A stretch of 64,000 bases of DNA from Pseudomonas sp. LD120 (GTDB taxonomy: Bacteria > Pseudomonadota > Gammaproteobacteria > Pseudomonadales > Pseudomonadaceae), in NCBI RefSeq assembly GCF_009861525.1, contig NZ_WVHL01000005.1:868001-932000 (forward strand), read 5' to 3'. This document shows positions 9,202-17,493 of the stretch, one piece after another; position 1 is the first letter of the stretch; each line of letters starts with the position of its first letter. A program made the translations under genes and the position numbers. Below the pieces are notes generated by a model. That model ran no database searches and was not told the origin of the DNA. It saw only the letters and a program-made list of their open reading frames with translations.

Positions 9202-9774
9202 TCAGCCCGCCAGCAACCACACGCCGGTGGCGGCCGACGCCGCGCCCGCGACTCGCACCAGTGGCGCGGCAGCCTGCGGTAGCGCGCGCACCACGGCATA
9301 ACCGGCCGCGTGCAACGCGGCAGTGGCGGCAACGAAACCAATGGCATAGGCCCAGGGGCTGGACATGTCCGGCAGCTCCAGGCCGTGGGCCACGCCGTGG
9401 AACAGGGCAAACAGCGCAGTGGCGGCCAGCGCCAGACTCAGCGGCGGACGCACCGCCAGAGCCACGGCCAGGCCCAGGGCCAGCACCGAGGCGGCGATGC
9501 CGCTCTCCAGGGCCGGCAGATTCAAGCCTTCGAAGCCCAGCAAGCCACCGATCAGCATGGTGCCGACGAAGGTGCAGGGCAGCGCCCAGCGCGCCGCGCC
9601 TTGTTGTTGAGCCGCCCACAGACCGACCGCCAGCATCGCCAGCAGGTGGTCGAGGCCGCCGATGGGGTGGCCGAGACCAGCCATCAGGCCATTGTCGCCA
9701 TGGCCGGGGTGGGCGAGGGCCAGGGCCGGAGTCAGCAGCAGGGCCAGGGCCCAGAAGATGCGTTTGAAGGTCAT
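9202..9774 (-). CDS. ureJ: HupE/UreJ family nickel/cobalt permease
   Basis: Small membrane protein, 190 residues, with a cleavable signal-like start (FWALALLLTPALALA) followed by HPGHGD and the family signature HPIGGLDHLL, then five or six helices. HupE/UreJ proteins are secondary nickel transporters linked to hydrogenase or urease. The ATG at 9774 has AAGGAAG upstream; an in-frame codon at 9801 lacks a ribosome site. It lies 36 bp after ureG and is the last gene of ureEFGJ, which supports a role in nickel supply to urease. Confidence 0.9.
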   Translation of the reverse strand: MTFKRIFWALALLLTPALALAHPGHGDNGLMAGLGHPIGGLDHLLAMLAVGLWAAQQQGAARWALPCTFVGTMLIGGLLGFEGLNLPALESGIAASVLALGLAVALAVRPPLSLALAATALFALFHGVAHGLELPDMSSPWAYAIGFVAATAALHAAGYAVVRALPQAAAPLVRVAGAASAATGVWLLAG

Positions 9775-9810
9775 GGTTGGCTTCCTTGTTGAGTATTTCA
9801 CGGTGTGCGT

Positions 9811-10425
<615 letters not shown>

Positions 10426-10434
10426 GAGTTTCTC

Positions 10435-11109
10435 CTAGGAACGGAACAGGCGGCTGTACTGGCGCTCGTGGGCCATGCTCGCCAGGGACAGGCCGAAAGC
10501 GGCGCTGCCAAGGTGGTTGGGGTCAAGGTGGGTGGCGTGGCGCTGGGCCTCTTGCAGCAGCGGCAGCAGCTCGCTGGTCAGACGCTGGGCCGCCTGCTGG
10601 CCCAGCGGCAGGGTCTTCATCAGCACCGCTAGCTGGTTTTCCAGCCAGCTCCAGAGCCAGGCCGCCAGGGCGTCCTCAGGGTTGATGCGCCAGGCGCGGG
10701 CAGCCAGGGCCCAGCCCAGAGCCAGATGCGGTTCCTCCTGGTGCGCCAGCTGCGCGCGGGCCTCGTCATCCAGCTCTGGCAGGCCGTCCAGCAGTTGTTT
10801 GAGGGAATAGCCCATTTGCCGGCTTTCCTGATAGAGCTCGCGGGTTTCGCGGCTGGCCCGGTGCTCTTCGCAGAGTTGCTGCAGTTGTTTCCAGTCGCGC
10901 TCGGCGGCGGCCTGACAGTGGGCCAGAAGCACTGGGGCTTCGAAACGCGCCAGGTTGAGCAGCAATTGATCGCTGATCCAGCGGCGGGCGCTGTCCGGGT
11001 CATGCACGCGTTGTTGCTCCACCGCCATCTCCAGGCCCTGGGAATAGCTGTAGCCGCCAATTGGCAATTGCGGACTGGCCAGGCGCAGCAGGGCCCAGGC
11101 CGGGTTCAC
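10435..11109 (-). CDS. ureF: Urease accessory protein UreF
   Basis: 224 residues, all-helical scaffold that binds UreD and recruits UreG. Family features: QLPIGGYSYSQGLE at the N-terminus, REL-type helix and the C-terminal HLDPNHLGSAAFGLSLASMAHE. Starts with GTG at 11109, which overlaps the ureE stop by four bases (GTGA), so it is translationally coupled to ureE. Confidence 0.96.
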   Translation of the reverse strand: MNPAWALLRLASPQLPIGGYSYSQGLEMAVEQQRVHDPDSARRWISDQLLLNLARFEAPVLLAHCQAAAERDWKQLQQLCEEHRASRETRELYQESRQMGYSLKQLLDGLPELDDEARAQLAHQEEPHLALGWALAARAWRINPEDALAAWLWSWLENQLAVLMKTLPLGQQAAQRLTSELLPLLQEAQRHATHLDPNHLGSAAFGLSLASMAHERQYSRLFRS

Positions 11110-11606
11110 GGACGGACGCCGAACTGGTGCAGGCGCGGTGGGTAGTTGAAGTCTTCATCGCCGTGGCGTGAATGATGATGACCGCCGCCATAGGCGCCGT
11201 GTTCGGGCTGGAAGGGGGCCTCGATGGTTTCGGTGCCAGCGCCCAGTTGTTCGAGCATGGCCTTGAGCACGTAGTCGTCGAGCAAGCGCAGCCAGCCATC
11301 GCCCACTTGCAGCGCTACGTGGCGGTTGCCCAGGTGATAGGCGGCGCGGGTCAGCTCGAAGGCATTGCGGCAGGTGACGTGAAGCAGGGTTTCCGGGCGG
11401 GCGCAGACTTTGACGATACGCCCGTCCTCGGCTTCCAGGAATTCACCGTCGTGCAGCGGTGGCTGGCCGCGCTCCAGAAACAGGCCGACGTCTTCGCCCG
11501 CGGTACTGAAACAGCGCAGGCGGCTTTTGCTGCGGGCCTCATAAGTGAGGTGCAGTTCGGCGGACCAGACGGCGTGGGGATCGGTTCTGCGGTGAATCAC
11601 CAGCAT
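11106..11606 (-). CDS. ureE: Urease accessory nickel metallochaperone UreE
   Basis: 166 residues; delivers nickel to the UreG/UreF/UreD complex. The N-terminal domain has LTYEARSKSRLR, the C-terminal domain has NRHVALQVGDGWLRLLDDYVL, and the tail is histidine-rich (GGGHHHSRHGDEDF), the extra nickel-binding segment of UreE. The ATG at 11606 (MLVIHRR) is preferred to an upstream in-frame codon because GGAAGC precedes it and because the family starts here. First gene of ureEFGJ; a sigma-54-type promoter ends about 37 bases upstream. Confidence 0.95.
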   Translation of the reverse strand: MLVIHRRTDPHAVWSAELHLTYEARSKSRLRCFSTAGEDVGLFLERGQPPLHDGEFLEAEDGRIVKVCARPETLLHVTCRNAFELTRAAYHLGNRHVALQVGDGWLRLLDDYVLKAMLEQLGAGTETIEAPFQPEHGAYGGGHHHSRHGDEDFNYPPRLHQFGVRP

Positions 11607-11642
11607 CGGGAAGCTTCCAGCTATGAACGATGCACAAGCCAG

Positions 11643-11658
11643 AGCAAGGGCCTTGCCA
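11643..11658 (-). promoter_or_regulatory. Sigma-54 (RpoN) -24/-12 promoter for ureEFGJ
   Basis: On the minus strand TGGCAAG-N4-TTGCT matches the consensus TGGCACG-N4-TTGCW with one mismatch; the invariant GG and GC are exactly ten bases apart. A transcript would start near 11631, leaving a 25-nt leader before the UreE start. Confidence 0.7.
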
Positions 11659-11765
11659 ATCGTTCGCAAGAGAGGAAAAACCCCGCATCAAGGCGGCAGC
11701 GGCGTCAGAAAATGGGGCACCCTTAGTTTTATATTGTTACAAAATGGCGCGCAAAATTGATTTAT

Positions 11766-11782
11766 AGCACCGAGTTGGTGCG
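11766..11782. promoter_or_regulatory. NtrC-type enhancer palindrome upstream of ureE
   Basis: GCACC-N5-GGTGC (11767-11771 and 11777-11781) matches the core of the NtrC operator TGCACC-N5-GGTGCA. It lies about 135 bp upstream of the predicted ureE transcription start, the usual enhancer distance for sigma-54 promoters. The rest of the 289-bp gap 11607-11895 shows no gene. Confidence 0.6.
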
Positions 11783-11895
11783 CTTGAGATTTTTTTTGCT
11801 GCAATCCGGTGCCGGGTTGTCAGGCAAGCGCGAACGCGCACTCCAGAGCGGGGCGCGAGCGGTTCAGAGGCGCTGGTGGGGCAATGGCGTCGAGG

Positions 11896-12528
11896 TTATT
11901 CGGTGCTGCCCAAGCCTTGCCAGTGCTTCAGGCCGATAAAGACAAAGCGCAGCTGCTGGGTCATCTTGGCCTGGGGCGTCAGGTGCTCGGGCAGGGCCTG
12001 GGCCGCAGGATCGATGATGTCCGGCAGAGTGGCGAACACGCTTTTGACGATCAGGTCGGCCATGACGCCCAGGTCGGCGGCGTTCAGGTGCTGCAACTTG
12101 GGCATCCGGGTCAGGTCGCTGGCTAGGTCTGCGGTGATGTTTTCGCGCAAGCTGGCGATGGCCTGACGCACCGGCAGCGAGCCGCCGTACTGCTCGCGGG
12201 CAAGGAATAGAAATTGCGCTCGCTTGGCTTCCACCACATCAAGGAAGATCCGCACCGAGGCGTCGATGATGCCGCCCATGACAAATTCGTTGTGGCGTAC
12301 CAGACGCAGGGTTTCGCGGAAGGTCTGGCCGACTTCGCTGACCAGTTCCAGGCCCAGTTGGTCCATGTCACTGAAGTGCCGGTAAAACCCGGTGGGGACG
12401 ATGCCAGCGGTTTTTGCCACTTCTCGCAGACTCAGGCTGCCGAAGCCTCGACCACATTCCATCAGGTGCCGGGCGGCATCCATCAGGGCGTTGCGGGTCT
12501 GTTGCTTTTGTTCGGCGCGGGGCAGCAT
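11896..12528 (-). CDS. desT: TetR-family fatty acid desaturation regulator, DesT/FabR-like
   Basis: 210-residue repressor with an N-terminal TetR HTH (SLREVAKTAGIVPTGFYRHF) very close to FabR/DesT, which sense saturated versus unsaturated acyl-CoA and control desaturase or fab genes. In P. aeruginosa desT lies next to ureEFG, as here, which supports the symbol; however the usual desCB desaturase genes are not adjacent. ATG at 12528 is chosen to match family N-termini (LPRAEQKQQTRNALMDA); a GTG at 12564 is also possible. The gene ends upstream of the ureE enhancer region. Confidence 0.75.
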   Translation of the reverse strand: MLPRAEQKQQTRNALMDAARHLMECGRGFGSLSLREVAKTAGIVPTGFYRHFSDMDQLGLELVSEVGQTFRETLRLVRHNEFVMGGIIDASVRIFLDVVEAKRAQFLFLAREQYGGSLPVRQAIASLRENITADLASDLTRMPKLQHLNAADLGVMADLIVKSVFATLPDIIDPAAQALPEHLTPQAKMTQQLRFVFIGLKHWQGLGSTE

Positions 12529-12649
12529 CGGAGGGCGTTCTTTGCTCAATGAGAAGCGGCGCACTCTAGCAAATCAACTTTGCCGGAGTCGAACTGGAGT
12601 CGGGGGGGAGCGGTGGGGGTAACGCTTGCAACGTGGTCTTTAAAAGTCC

Positions 12650-12673
12650 AAGCCCGATCGGCGGATCGGGCTT
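12650..12673. terminator. Hairpin terminator
   Basis: AAGCCCGATC and GATCGGGCTT are perfect 10-bp arms around a 4-nt loop, with a T-tract on the plus side and TTGGACTTTT on the minus side. It lies 22 bp past the stop of the minus-strand repeat protein and probably ends its transcript. Confidence 0.7.
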
Positions 12674-12694
12674 TTTTCCAGGGCCAACATGGCC

Positions 12695-13246
12695 TTAGCT
12701 CGCGGCTTGATGACGTTGAGCCAGGCGATCAGCACCGCCTTCGGCAACCAACTGGCCTTGAGGCGTGCGGCTGAAACCATCTTCAACCAGGCCTTTCTCT
12801 TCCAGGCGATCACGGCCACCTTCAGCTACGGTCTGGCCCTGTGGGGTGCGGTCGTAGCCATCTGCGGCAACGGTCTGGCCCTGTGGGGTGCGGTCGTAGC
12901 CATCTTCGGCAACGGTCTGGCCTTGTGGGGTGCGGTCGTAGCCATCTTCGGCAACGGTCTGGCCTTGTGGGGTGCGGTCGTAGCCATCTTCGGCAACGGT
13001 CTGGCCCTGTGGGGTGCGGTCGTAGCCATCTGCGGCAACGCTTTGACCTTGTGGCGTACGGTCGTAACCGTCGGTAGCGACTTTGTTACGTTCCAGCAGA
13101 CGATCCGCGCCACCTTCAGCCAGGGTTTGGGTGAATACGCTGTGGCTGGCTTTGACTTGCGGAGTGGCTTGTTCAGCAGCGGGCAGGGCGTAGGCGTTGG
13201 CGGCCAGGATGGATAAGGTCAGGCTGAGCAAGAGGTTGCGTTTCAT
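12695..13246 (-). CDS. Secreted protein built of 14-residue tandem repeats (DGYDRTPQGQTVAE type)
   Basis: 183 residues, family not recognised. A clear signal peptide (positive start, hydrophobic core, ANAYA cleavage near residue 20) is followed by a short linker and then repeats to the very end. Six near-identical units DGYDRTPQGQ(T/S)VA(E/A) occupy residues 59-142; related units with GGADRL or GGRDRL flank them at 45-58, 143-155 and 170-183, and a DGFSRTPQGQLVAE unit lies at 156-169. There is no cysteine. AAGGAG precedes the ATG. The mirror plus-strand frame is also open but only because of the repeats. Location should be periplasmic or extracellular; function unknown. Confidence 0.8.
   Translation of the reverse strand: MKRNLLLSLTLSILAANAYALPAAEQATPQVKASHSVFTQTLAEGGADRLLERNKVATDGYDRTPQGQSVAADGYDRTPQGQTVAEDGYDRTPQGQTVAEDGYDRTPQGQTVAEDGYDRTPQGQTVAADGYDRTPQGQTVAEGGRDRLEEKGLVEDGFSRTPQGQLVAEGGADRLAQRHQAAS
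12821..13072 (-). repeat. 42-bp direct tandem repeat, six units, inside a CDS
   Basis: Six consecutive 42-bp units encode residues 59-142 of the secreted repeat protein. Units differ by only a few bases, mainly alternating GAT/GCA (Glu/Ala) near the unit edge, so recent duplication and copy-number change are likely. It is not a CRISPR array: there are no unique spacers and it is translated. Confidence 0.9.
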
Positions 13247-13339
13247 GATAAGTGGCTCCTTGAAAGGGCGATCAGTGGGGTACGGAGCTCATGTTACCGC
13301 CGCTAATTCGATATGAAAGTTCATAAACACAATGGTAAT

Positions 13340-13356
13340 AATCAATAGAATTGATT
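13340..13356. promoter_or_regulatory. AATCAAT/ATTGATT inverted repeat in an otherwise empty gap
   Basis: The gap 13247-13629 has no gene I can support. It contains this perfect 7-bp inverted repeat with a 3-nt spacer in an AT-rich patch about 95 bp upstream of the repeat-protein start, a plausible operator or promoter for that gene. The remainder is an unremarkable leader to the AsmA gene (TTTAGGAG upstream of the ATG at 13630). Confidence 0.35.
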
Positions 13357-13629
13357 GTTTGCGCCGAAGGCTCTAGCTCGCGTATTTGCGCTGATTGCTT
13401 TGGCACCGACCTGGGTATTTTCGACCCACTTCTGCCCCGTGATGGAACATGTCGCGGTAACACTAAGTTGCCTTAATGGTCAGGAATCCGGTTTTTTCCT
13501 CCGGGCGGGCACTCCGATAAAACCTGCGCGGGCTTTGTCAGTCGTAGTTTTCATGGCCGGTGATGGTTCATTGGCGTTTCACCGATGCGTCGTGGTTAGG
13601 CGCTCAGTTGTCTTTAGGAGCCTCGTGCA

Positions 13630-15708
13630 ATGACGCGCACTCGTACATTTATTCTCGGGTCTGTCTCCAGCTTGATCTTGCTGGTGGCGGGGCTGGTGCT
13701 GGTGATCGCTTTCTTCGATTGGAACCGGATCAAACCGACGCTCAATGCCAAGGTCTCGGAGGCGTTGCATCGCTCGTTCGCGATCAACGGCGACTTGTCG
13801 GTGGTCTGGCAGCGTGACCCCGATGAAGGCGGCTGGCGGGCCTGGCTGCCTTGGCCCCATGTGGTGGCCGAGGACCTGACCCTGGGCAATCCGGACTGGT
13901 CCAAGACGGCGCAGATGGTCAGCCTCCGGCGAGTCGAACTGCGCATTGCGCCCCTGGCCCTGCTGGCGCAACGACTGAGCATCCCGCGTATCGATCTGAC
14001 CGAGCCCGATGCCGCCTTGCAGCGGCTGGCTGACGGTCGCGCCAACTGGACCTTCAAGTTCGATTCGAAGGACTCCGATGCCGAGCCCTCCAGCTGGACG
14101 GTGGAGATTGGCGCCATTGGCTTCGACAAGGGCCATGTGACCCTGGATGATCAGCGCCTGAACACTCAGTTGGACCTGCAGGTGGCGCTCTTGGGCAAGC
14201 CCATTGCGTTCAGCGAAATCGTCGGGGAACGCGAGGCGAAGACGATCAGCGAGCAAGGCGCCGTGCCCCAGGCCTATGCCTTTGGCCTCAAGGTCAAAGG
14301 CCAGTACCACGGCGAAAAACTCGTCGGCACTGGCAAGATGGGTGGCCTGCTGGCCCTGCAGGACGCTCGCAAGCCATTCCCTTTGCAGGCTCAGGCGCAG
14401 GTCGGTGACACCCGGGTCGAGTTGCGCGGCACGCTGACCGACCCGCTGAACCTCGGCGCCCTGGACTTGCGCTTGACGCTGGCGGGTTCCAGCCTGGGCA
14501 ATCTCTATCCGTTGACCGGGATCACCCTGCCGGATTCGCCGGCGTACGCCACCGATGGCCGCCTCAGCGCCAAGCTGCGCGATCCGGCGGGCGCGAGCTA
14601 CCGCTATCAGGACTTCAACGGCAAGATTGGCGACAGCGATATTCACGGCAACCTGACCTACCTCGCCAGTCAGCCGCGACCCAAGCTCAGTGGCGCATTG
14701 GTTTCCGATCAGTTGCTGTTCAGGGACCTGGCGCCGCTGATCGGCGCCGACTCCAATGCCAAGCAGCAGGCTCGGGGTGGTGAGAGCAAACAGCCGACGG
14801 GCAAGGTGTTGCCGGTGGAAGAGTTCCGCACCGAGCGCTGGCGCGATATGGATGCCGACGTGGAGTTCACCGGCAAGCGCATCGTCCACAGCACCGACTT
14901 GCCCTTCACCGATCTCTACACCCATCTGCTGCTCGATGACGGACTGCTCAGCCTGGAACCCTTGCGCTTTGGCGTAGCCGGAGGTCGGCTCGATGCAAAG
15001 GTGCGTCTCAATGGTCGGAGTGCACCGTTGGAAGGCCAGGCCAGGCTGACCGCGCGCCACGTTAAACTCAAGCAACTGCTCCCCAGCTTCGAGCCGCTGA
15101 AAACCAGTTTGGGTGAGCTCAATGGCGATGCCGATATCGCCGGGCGTGGCCATTCGGTGGCGGCGTTGCTGGGCAGCGCCAACGGTGATCTGAAAATGCT
15201 CATCAATGATGGCGCCATCAGCCGCAGCCTGATGGAAATTGCCGGGCTCAATGTCGGCAACTATGTGGTCGGCAAGATCTTTGGCGACAAAGAAGTGAAG
15301 ATCAATTGCGCCGCCGTCGACTTTGGCATCAAGACGGGCCTGGCCACCTCCAGGTTGTTCGTCTTCGACACTGAGAACGCGGTGATCTACGTCGACGGCA
15401 GCGCCAACATGGCCAGCGAGCAACTGGACCTGACCATTACCCCGGAGTCCAAGGGCCTGCGTCTGCTTTCCCTGCGTTCGCCGCTGTATGTTCAAGGTGC
15501 GTTCAGCAACCCCAATGCCGGGGTCAAGGCTGTGCCGTTGGTGCTGCGGGGCGCTGCAATGGTGGCATTGGGAGTGATTGCCGGACCGGCCGCTGGGTTG
15601 CTGGCGCTGGTGGCGCCCAGTGGCGGGGACGAGCCCAACCTGTGCGCGCCGTTGCTGCAGCAGATGCGTTTGGGTAAAGCGCCGGTAACGGTCAAGCCAA
15701 GCCGCTAA
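13630..15708 (+). CDS. AsmA family protein
   Basis: 692 residues. One N-terminal membrane helix (about residues 8-28) anchors a long periplasmic beta-rich domain, the architecture of AsmA/TamB-like proteins that span the envelope and are implicated in phospholipid transport to the outer membrane. Typical features are the FDWNRIKPTLN start of the periplasmic domain, LTLGNPDW near residue 90, and the C-terminal AsmA_2-like block with LGELNGDADIAGRGHS and QLDLTITPESKGL. Two alanine/proline-rich tails follow. Large open frames on the opposite strand are shadows. Monocistronic. Confidence 0.85.
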   Translation: MTRTRTFILGSVSSLILLVAGLVLVIAFFDWNRIKPTLNAKVSEALHRSFAINGDLSVVWQRDPDEGGWRAWLPWPHVVAEDLTLGNPDWSKTAQMVSLRRVELRIAPLALLAQRLSIPRIDLTEPDAALQRLADGRANWTFKFDSKDSDAEPSSWTVEIGAIGFDKGHVTLDDQRLNTQLDLQVALLGKPIAFSEIVGEREAKTISEQGAVPQAYAFGLKVKGQYHGEKLVGTGKMGGLLALQDARKPFPLQAQAQVGDTRVELRGTLTDPLNLGALDLRLTLAGSSLGNLYPLTGITLPDSPAYATDGRLSAKLRDPAGASYRYQDFNGKIGDSDIHGNLTYLASQPRPKLSGALVSDQLLFRDLAPLIGADSNAKQQARGGESKQPTGKVLPVEEFRTERWRDMDADVEFTGKRIVHSTDLPFTDLYTHLLLDDGLLSLEPLRFGVAGGRLDAKVRLNGRSAPLEGQARLTARHVKLKQLLPSFEPLKTSLGELNGDADIAGRGHSVAALLGSANGDLKMLINDGAISRSLMEIAGLNVGNYVVGKIFGDKEVKINCAAVDFGIKTGLATSRLFVFDTENAVIYVDGSANMASEQLDLTITPESKGLRLLSLRSPLYVQGAFSNPNAGVKAVPLVLRGAAMVALGVIAGPAAGLLALVAPSGGDEPNLCAPLLQQMRLGKAPVTVKPSR

Positions 15709-15773
15709 GCCGCAAGGCGCCGCATTGGGTGGGCGGCCCGGCTCCTGCAATCAGGAACGGGGCGGGGAGAGGG

Positions 15774-16304
15774 TCACAGGTCCTGGAGGATGTCTGCCAT
15801 GTCGTCGGCGTGTTCTTCTTCCTGGGCCAGGATTTCTTCGAACAGCCGGCGAGTGGTGGGGTCCTTGTCGCCGATGTATTGGATGATCTCGCGGTAGCTG
15901 TCGATGGCGATCCGTTCGGCTACCAGGTCCTCGTAGACCATTTCCTTCAGGTTGTTGCCGGCCACGTACTGGGCATGAGAGTGCTTGGACAGCAAGTCCG
16001 GGTTGAACTCCGGCTCGCCGCCCAACTGCACGATACGCTCGGCCAACTTGTCGGCGTGTTCGGCCTCCTGAGTGGCGTGTTCGAGAAACTCATCGGCGGC
16101 CACGCTGGCCTTCAGCCCATTCGCCATGAAGTAGTGGCGCTTGTAGCGCAATACGCAGACCAGTTCAGTGGCCAGCGACTCGTTGAGCAGGCGTAGCACT
16201 TCTTCGCGATCGGCGTTGTAGCCTTCGGTGACGGCGCCGTTTTCCACATGCTGGCGAGCCCGTGCGCGCAGGGTGTTTACATCAGACAAATGCATGTCGC
16301 TCAT
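15774..16304 (-). CDS. Ferritin-like (bacterioferritin-type) protein
   Basis: 176 residues, a four-helix-bundle diiron protein. Helix motifs with the metal ligands are visible: ELVCVLRYKRHYF with its glutamate, EFLEHATQEAEHADKL (E..H), AERIAIDSYREI and EEILAQEEEHADDM (E..H). It is closer to the Dps/bacterioferritin-like proteins annotated as probable bacterioferritins in Pseudomonas than to canonical Bfr, since the heme-ligand methionine position is uncertain. Likely role is iron storage or peroxide protection. Good AGGAG before the start; convergent with AsmA. Confidence 0.75.
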   Translation of the reverse strand: MSDMHLSDVNTLRARARQHVENGAVTEGYNADREEVLRLLNESLATELVCVLRYKRHYFMANGLKASVAADEFLEHATQEAEHADKLAERIVQLGGEPEFNPDLLSKHSHAQYVAGNNLKEMVYEDLVAERIAIDSYREIIQYIGDKDPTTRRLFEEILAQEEEHADDMADILQDL

Positions 16305-16414
16305 CTCAATCTCCTAGAGGCTAATCCGTTTTGCGCCAGGCTCTGTTGGCCTGATCGCTACTTAGGGTGTGAGTCCCAGGCGCAGCAAAAAGTTTTATCG
16401 GATGTGTCTGTCGT

Positions 16415-17356
16415 TCAGCCCTCGCTGTCCGGCTGGGGTGAGCGGCCCCCTCGCGCCAGCAGTGGGTGCCCGGCTCGCAGTGATTCCTGTTGCAACCACT
16501 GGAAGAAGGCCTTCACCGGCGGGTGGCGCTCACGGCCTGGCACGCACAGGGCGCTGTAGCCGGCACCGTCCACCTGGATCTCTGGGCGGTAAGGTTGCAG
16601 CAGGCCGCTGGCCACGCTCTGGGACACCAGGATGTTGCTCGCCAGCACCAGGCCCTGGCCGGCAATGGCCGCTTGCAGGGCGTACTGCTCCTCGTCGTAG
16701 GAGCGGATTGGCGCCGGGTCGTCGAGCCAGTTTTCCCCGGCCTGGGCACACCAGGCCTGCCAGCCATCGGCATACAACCTCGAATTGCGCCAGTGCACGC
16801 TGATCAGGTTCGGTCGCTGTTGACGCGCCAGGGCCAGCTGTTGCGGTGCGCCATAGACCGCAAAGCGCTCATCGAACAGGCACAGACCGTAGAGGTTGAG
16901 GTAGCCATCCTGGCTGTAGCGGATCGCCACATCGATGCTGGCGTCCTGCTGCAAGTCCACCACTTCGCACTGGGTGTCCAGGCGCAGGTTGATGCGTGGA
17001 TGCTGGGTGTAAAAACGCCCCAGCCGCGGCACCAGCCACAGGGCGGCGAAGGCGGCGGTGGTGGACACGGTCAACTGCGCGGCACTGGGGCTGGGGCGCA
17101 GGGTGTCGACGCTCTGGGCCACATCCAGCAGGGCGCCATGCAGGCTGTGGAACAGTCGGCGGCCGGACTCCGTCAGGCGTACCTGGCGGGGCAGGCGTTC
17201 GAACAAGGCCACTCCCAGCCAGTGTTCCAGGCTGCGGATCTGGTGGGACACCGCGGTGGGGGTCACCGACAGGTCCTCGGCAGCGGCCTTGAAGCTCAGC
17301 AGGCGTGCGGCGGACTCGAAGGTGCGCAGTGCGGTAAGGGGCAGATGGGCGAACAT
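16415..17356 (-). CDS. LysR-family transcriptional regulator (GcvA-like)
   Basis: 313 residues. N-terminal winged HTH LSFKAAAEDLSVTPTAVSHQIRSL (split here over residues 19-42) and a periplasmic-binding-like effector domain. The start region LTALRTFESAARLLSF is typical of the GcvA branch. It is divergent from the azoR-SMR pair with a 137-bp shared region that contains a T-N11-A palindrome, so it likely controls that pair and itself. Confidence 0.88.
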   Translation of the reverse strand: MFAHLPLTALRTFESAARLLSFKAAAEDLSVTPTAVSHQIRSLEHWLGVALFERLPRQVRLTESGRRLFHSLHGALLDVAQSVDTLRPSPSAAQLTVSTTAAFAALWLVPRLGRFYTQHPRINLRLDTQCEVVDLQQDASIDVAIRYSQDGYLNLYGLCLFDERFAVYGAPQQLALARQQRPNLISVHWRNSRLYADGWQAWCAQAGENWLDDPAPIRSYDEEQYALQAAIAGQGLVLASNILVSQSVASGLLQPYRPEIQVDGAGYSALCVPGRERHPPVKAFFQWLQQESLRAGHPLLARGGRSPQPDSEG

Positions 17357-17369
17357 GATGGGCCCTATG

Positions 17370-17386
17370 GATGAATTGAATTCATC
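17370..17386. promoter_or_regulatory. Candidate LysR-type operator
   Basis: GATGAATT-G-AATTCATC is a perfect 8-bp inverted repeat and contains the T-N11-A pattern (TGAATTGAATTCA) of LysR-type regulators. It lies 14 bp upstream of the lysR start and about 110 bp from azoR. Confidence 0.5.
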
Positions 17387-17493
17387 AAAGTGAATGTTTA
17401 CTCATTTGTTGGTGAGTCGCGGTAACTCTAGATTTAACGCGGAATAGGGCCGGATTCAAGGCCGTTACCGTCAATCCGCACACGAGAAAACAG

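Noticed and set aside
12821..13072. CRISPR-like regular repeats
   Set aside because: The 42-bp units are directly adjacent with no variable spacers and are translated; no cas genes are present.
12689..13216. Plus-strand open frame of 175 codons over the tandem repeats
   Set aside because: It mirrors the minus-strand repeat gene, which alone has a signal peptide, ribosome site and terminator. Repeats keep the opposite frame open.
13579..15750. Minus-strand open frame of 723 codons opposite the AsmA gene
   Set aside because: Glutamine/arginine-rich shadow in high-GC DNA; the plus strand gives a recognisable AsmA protein.
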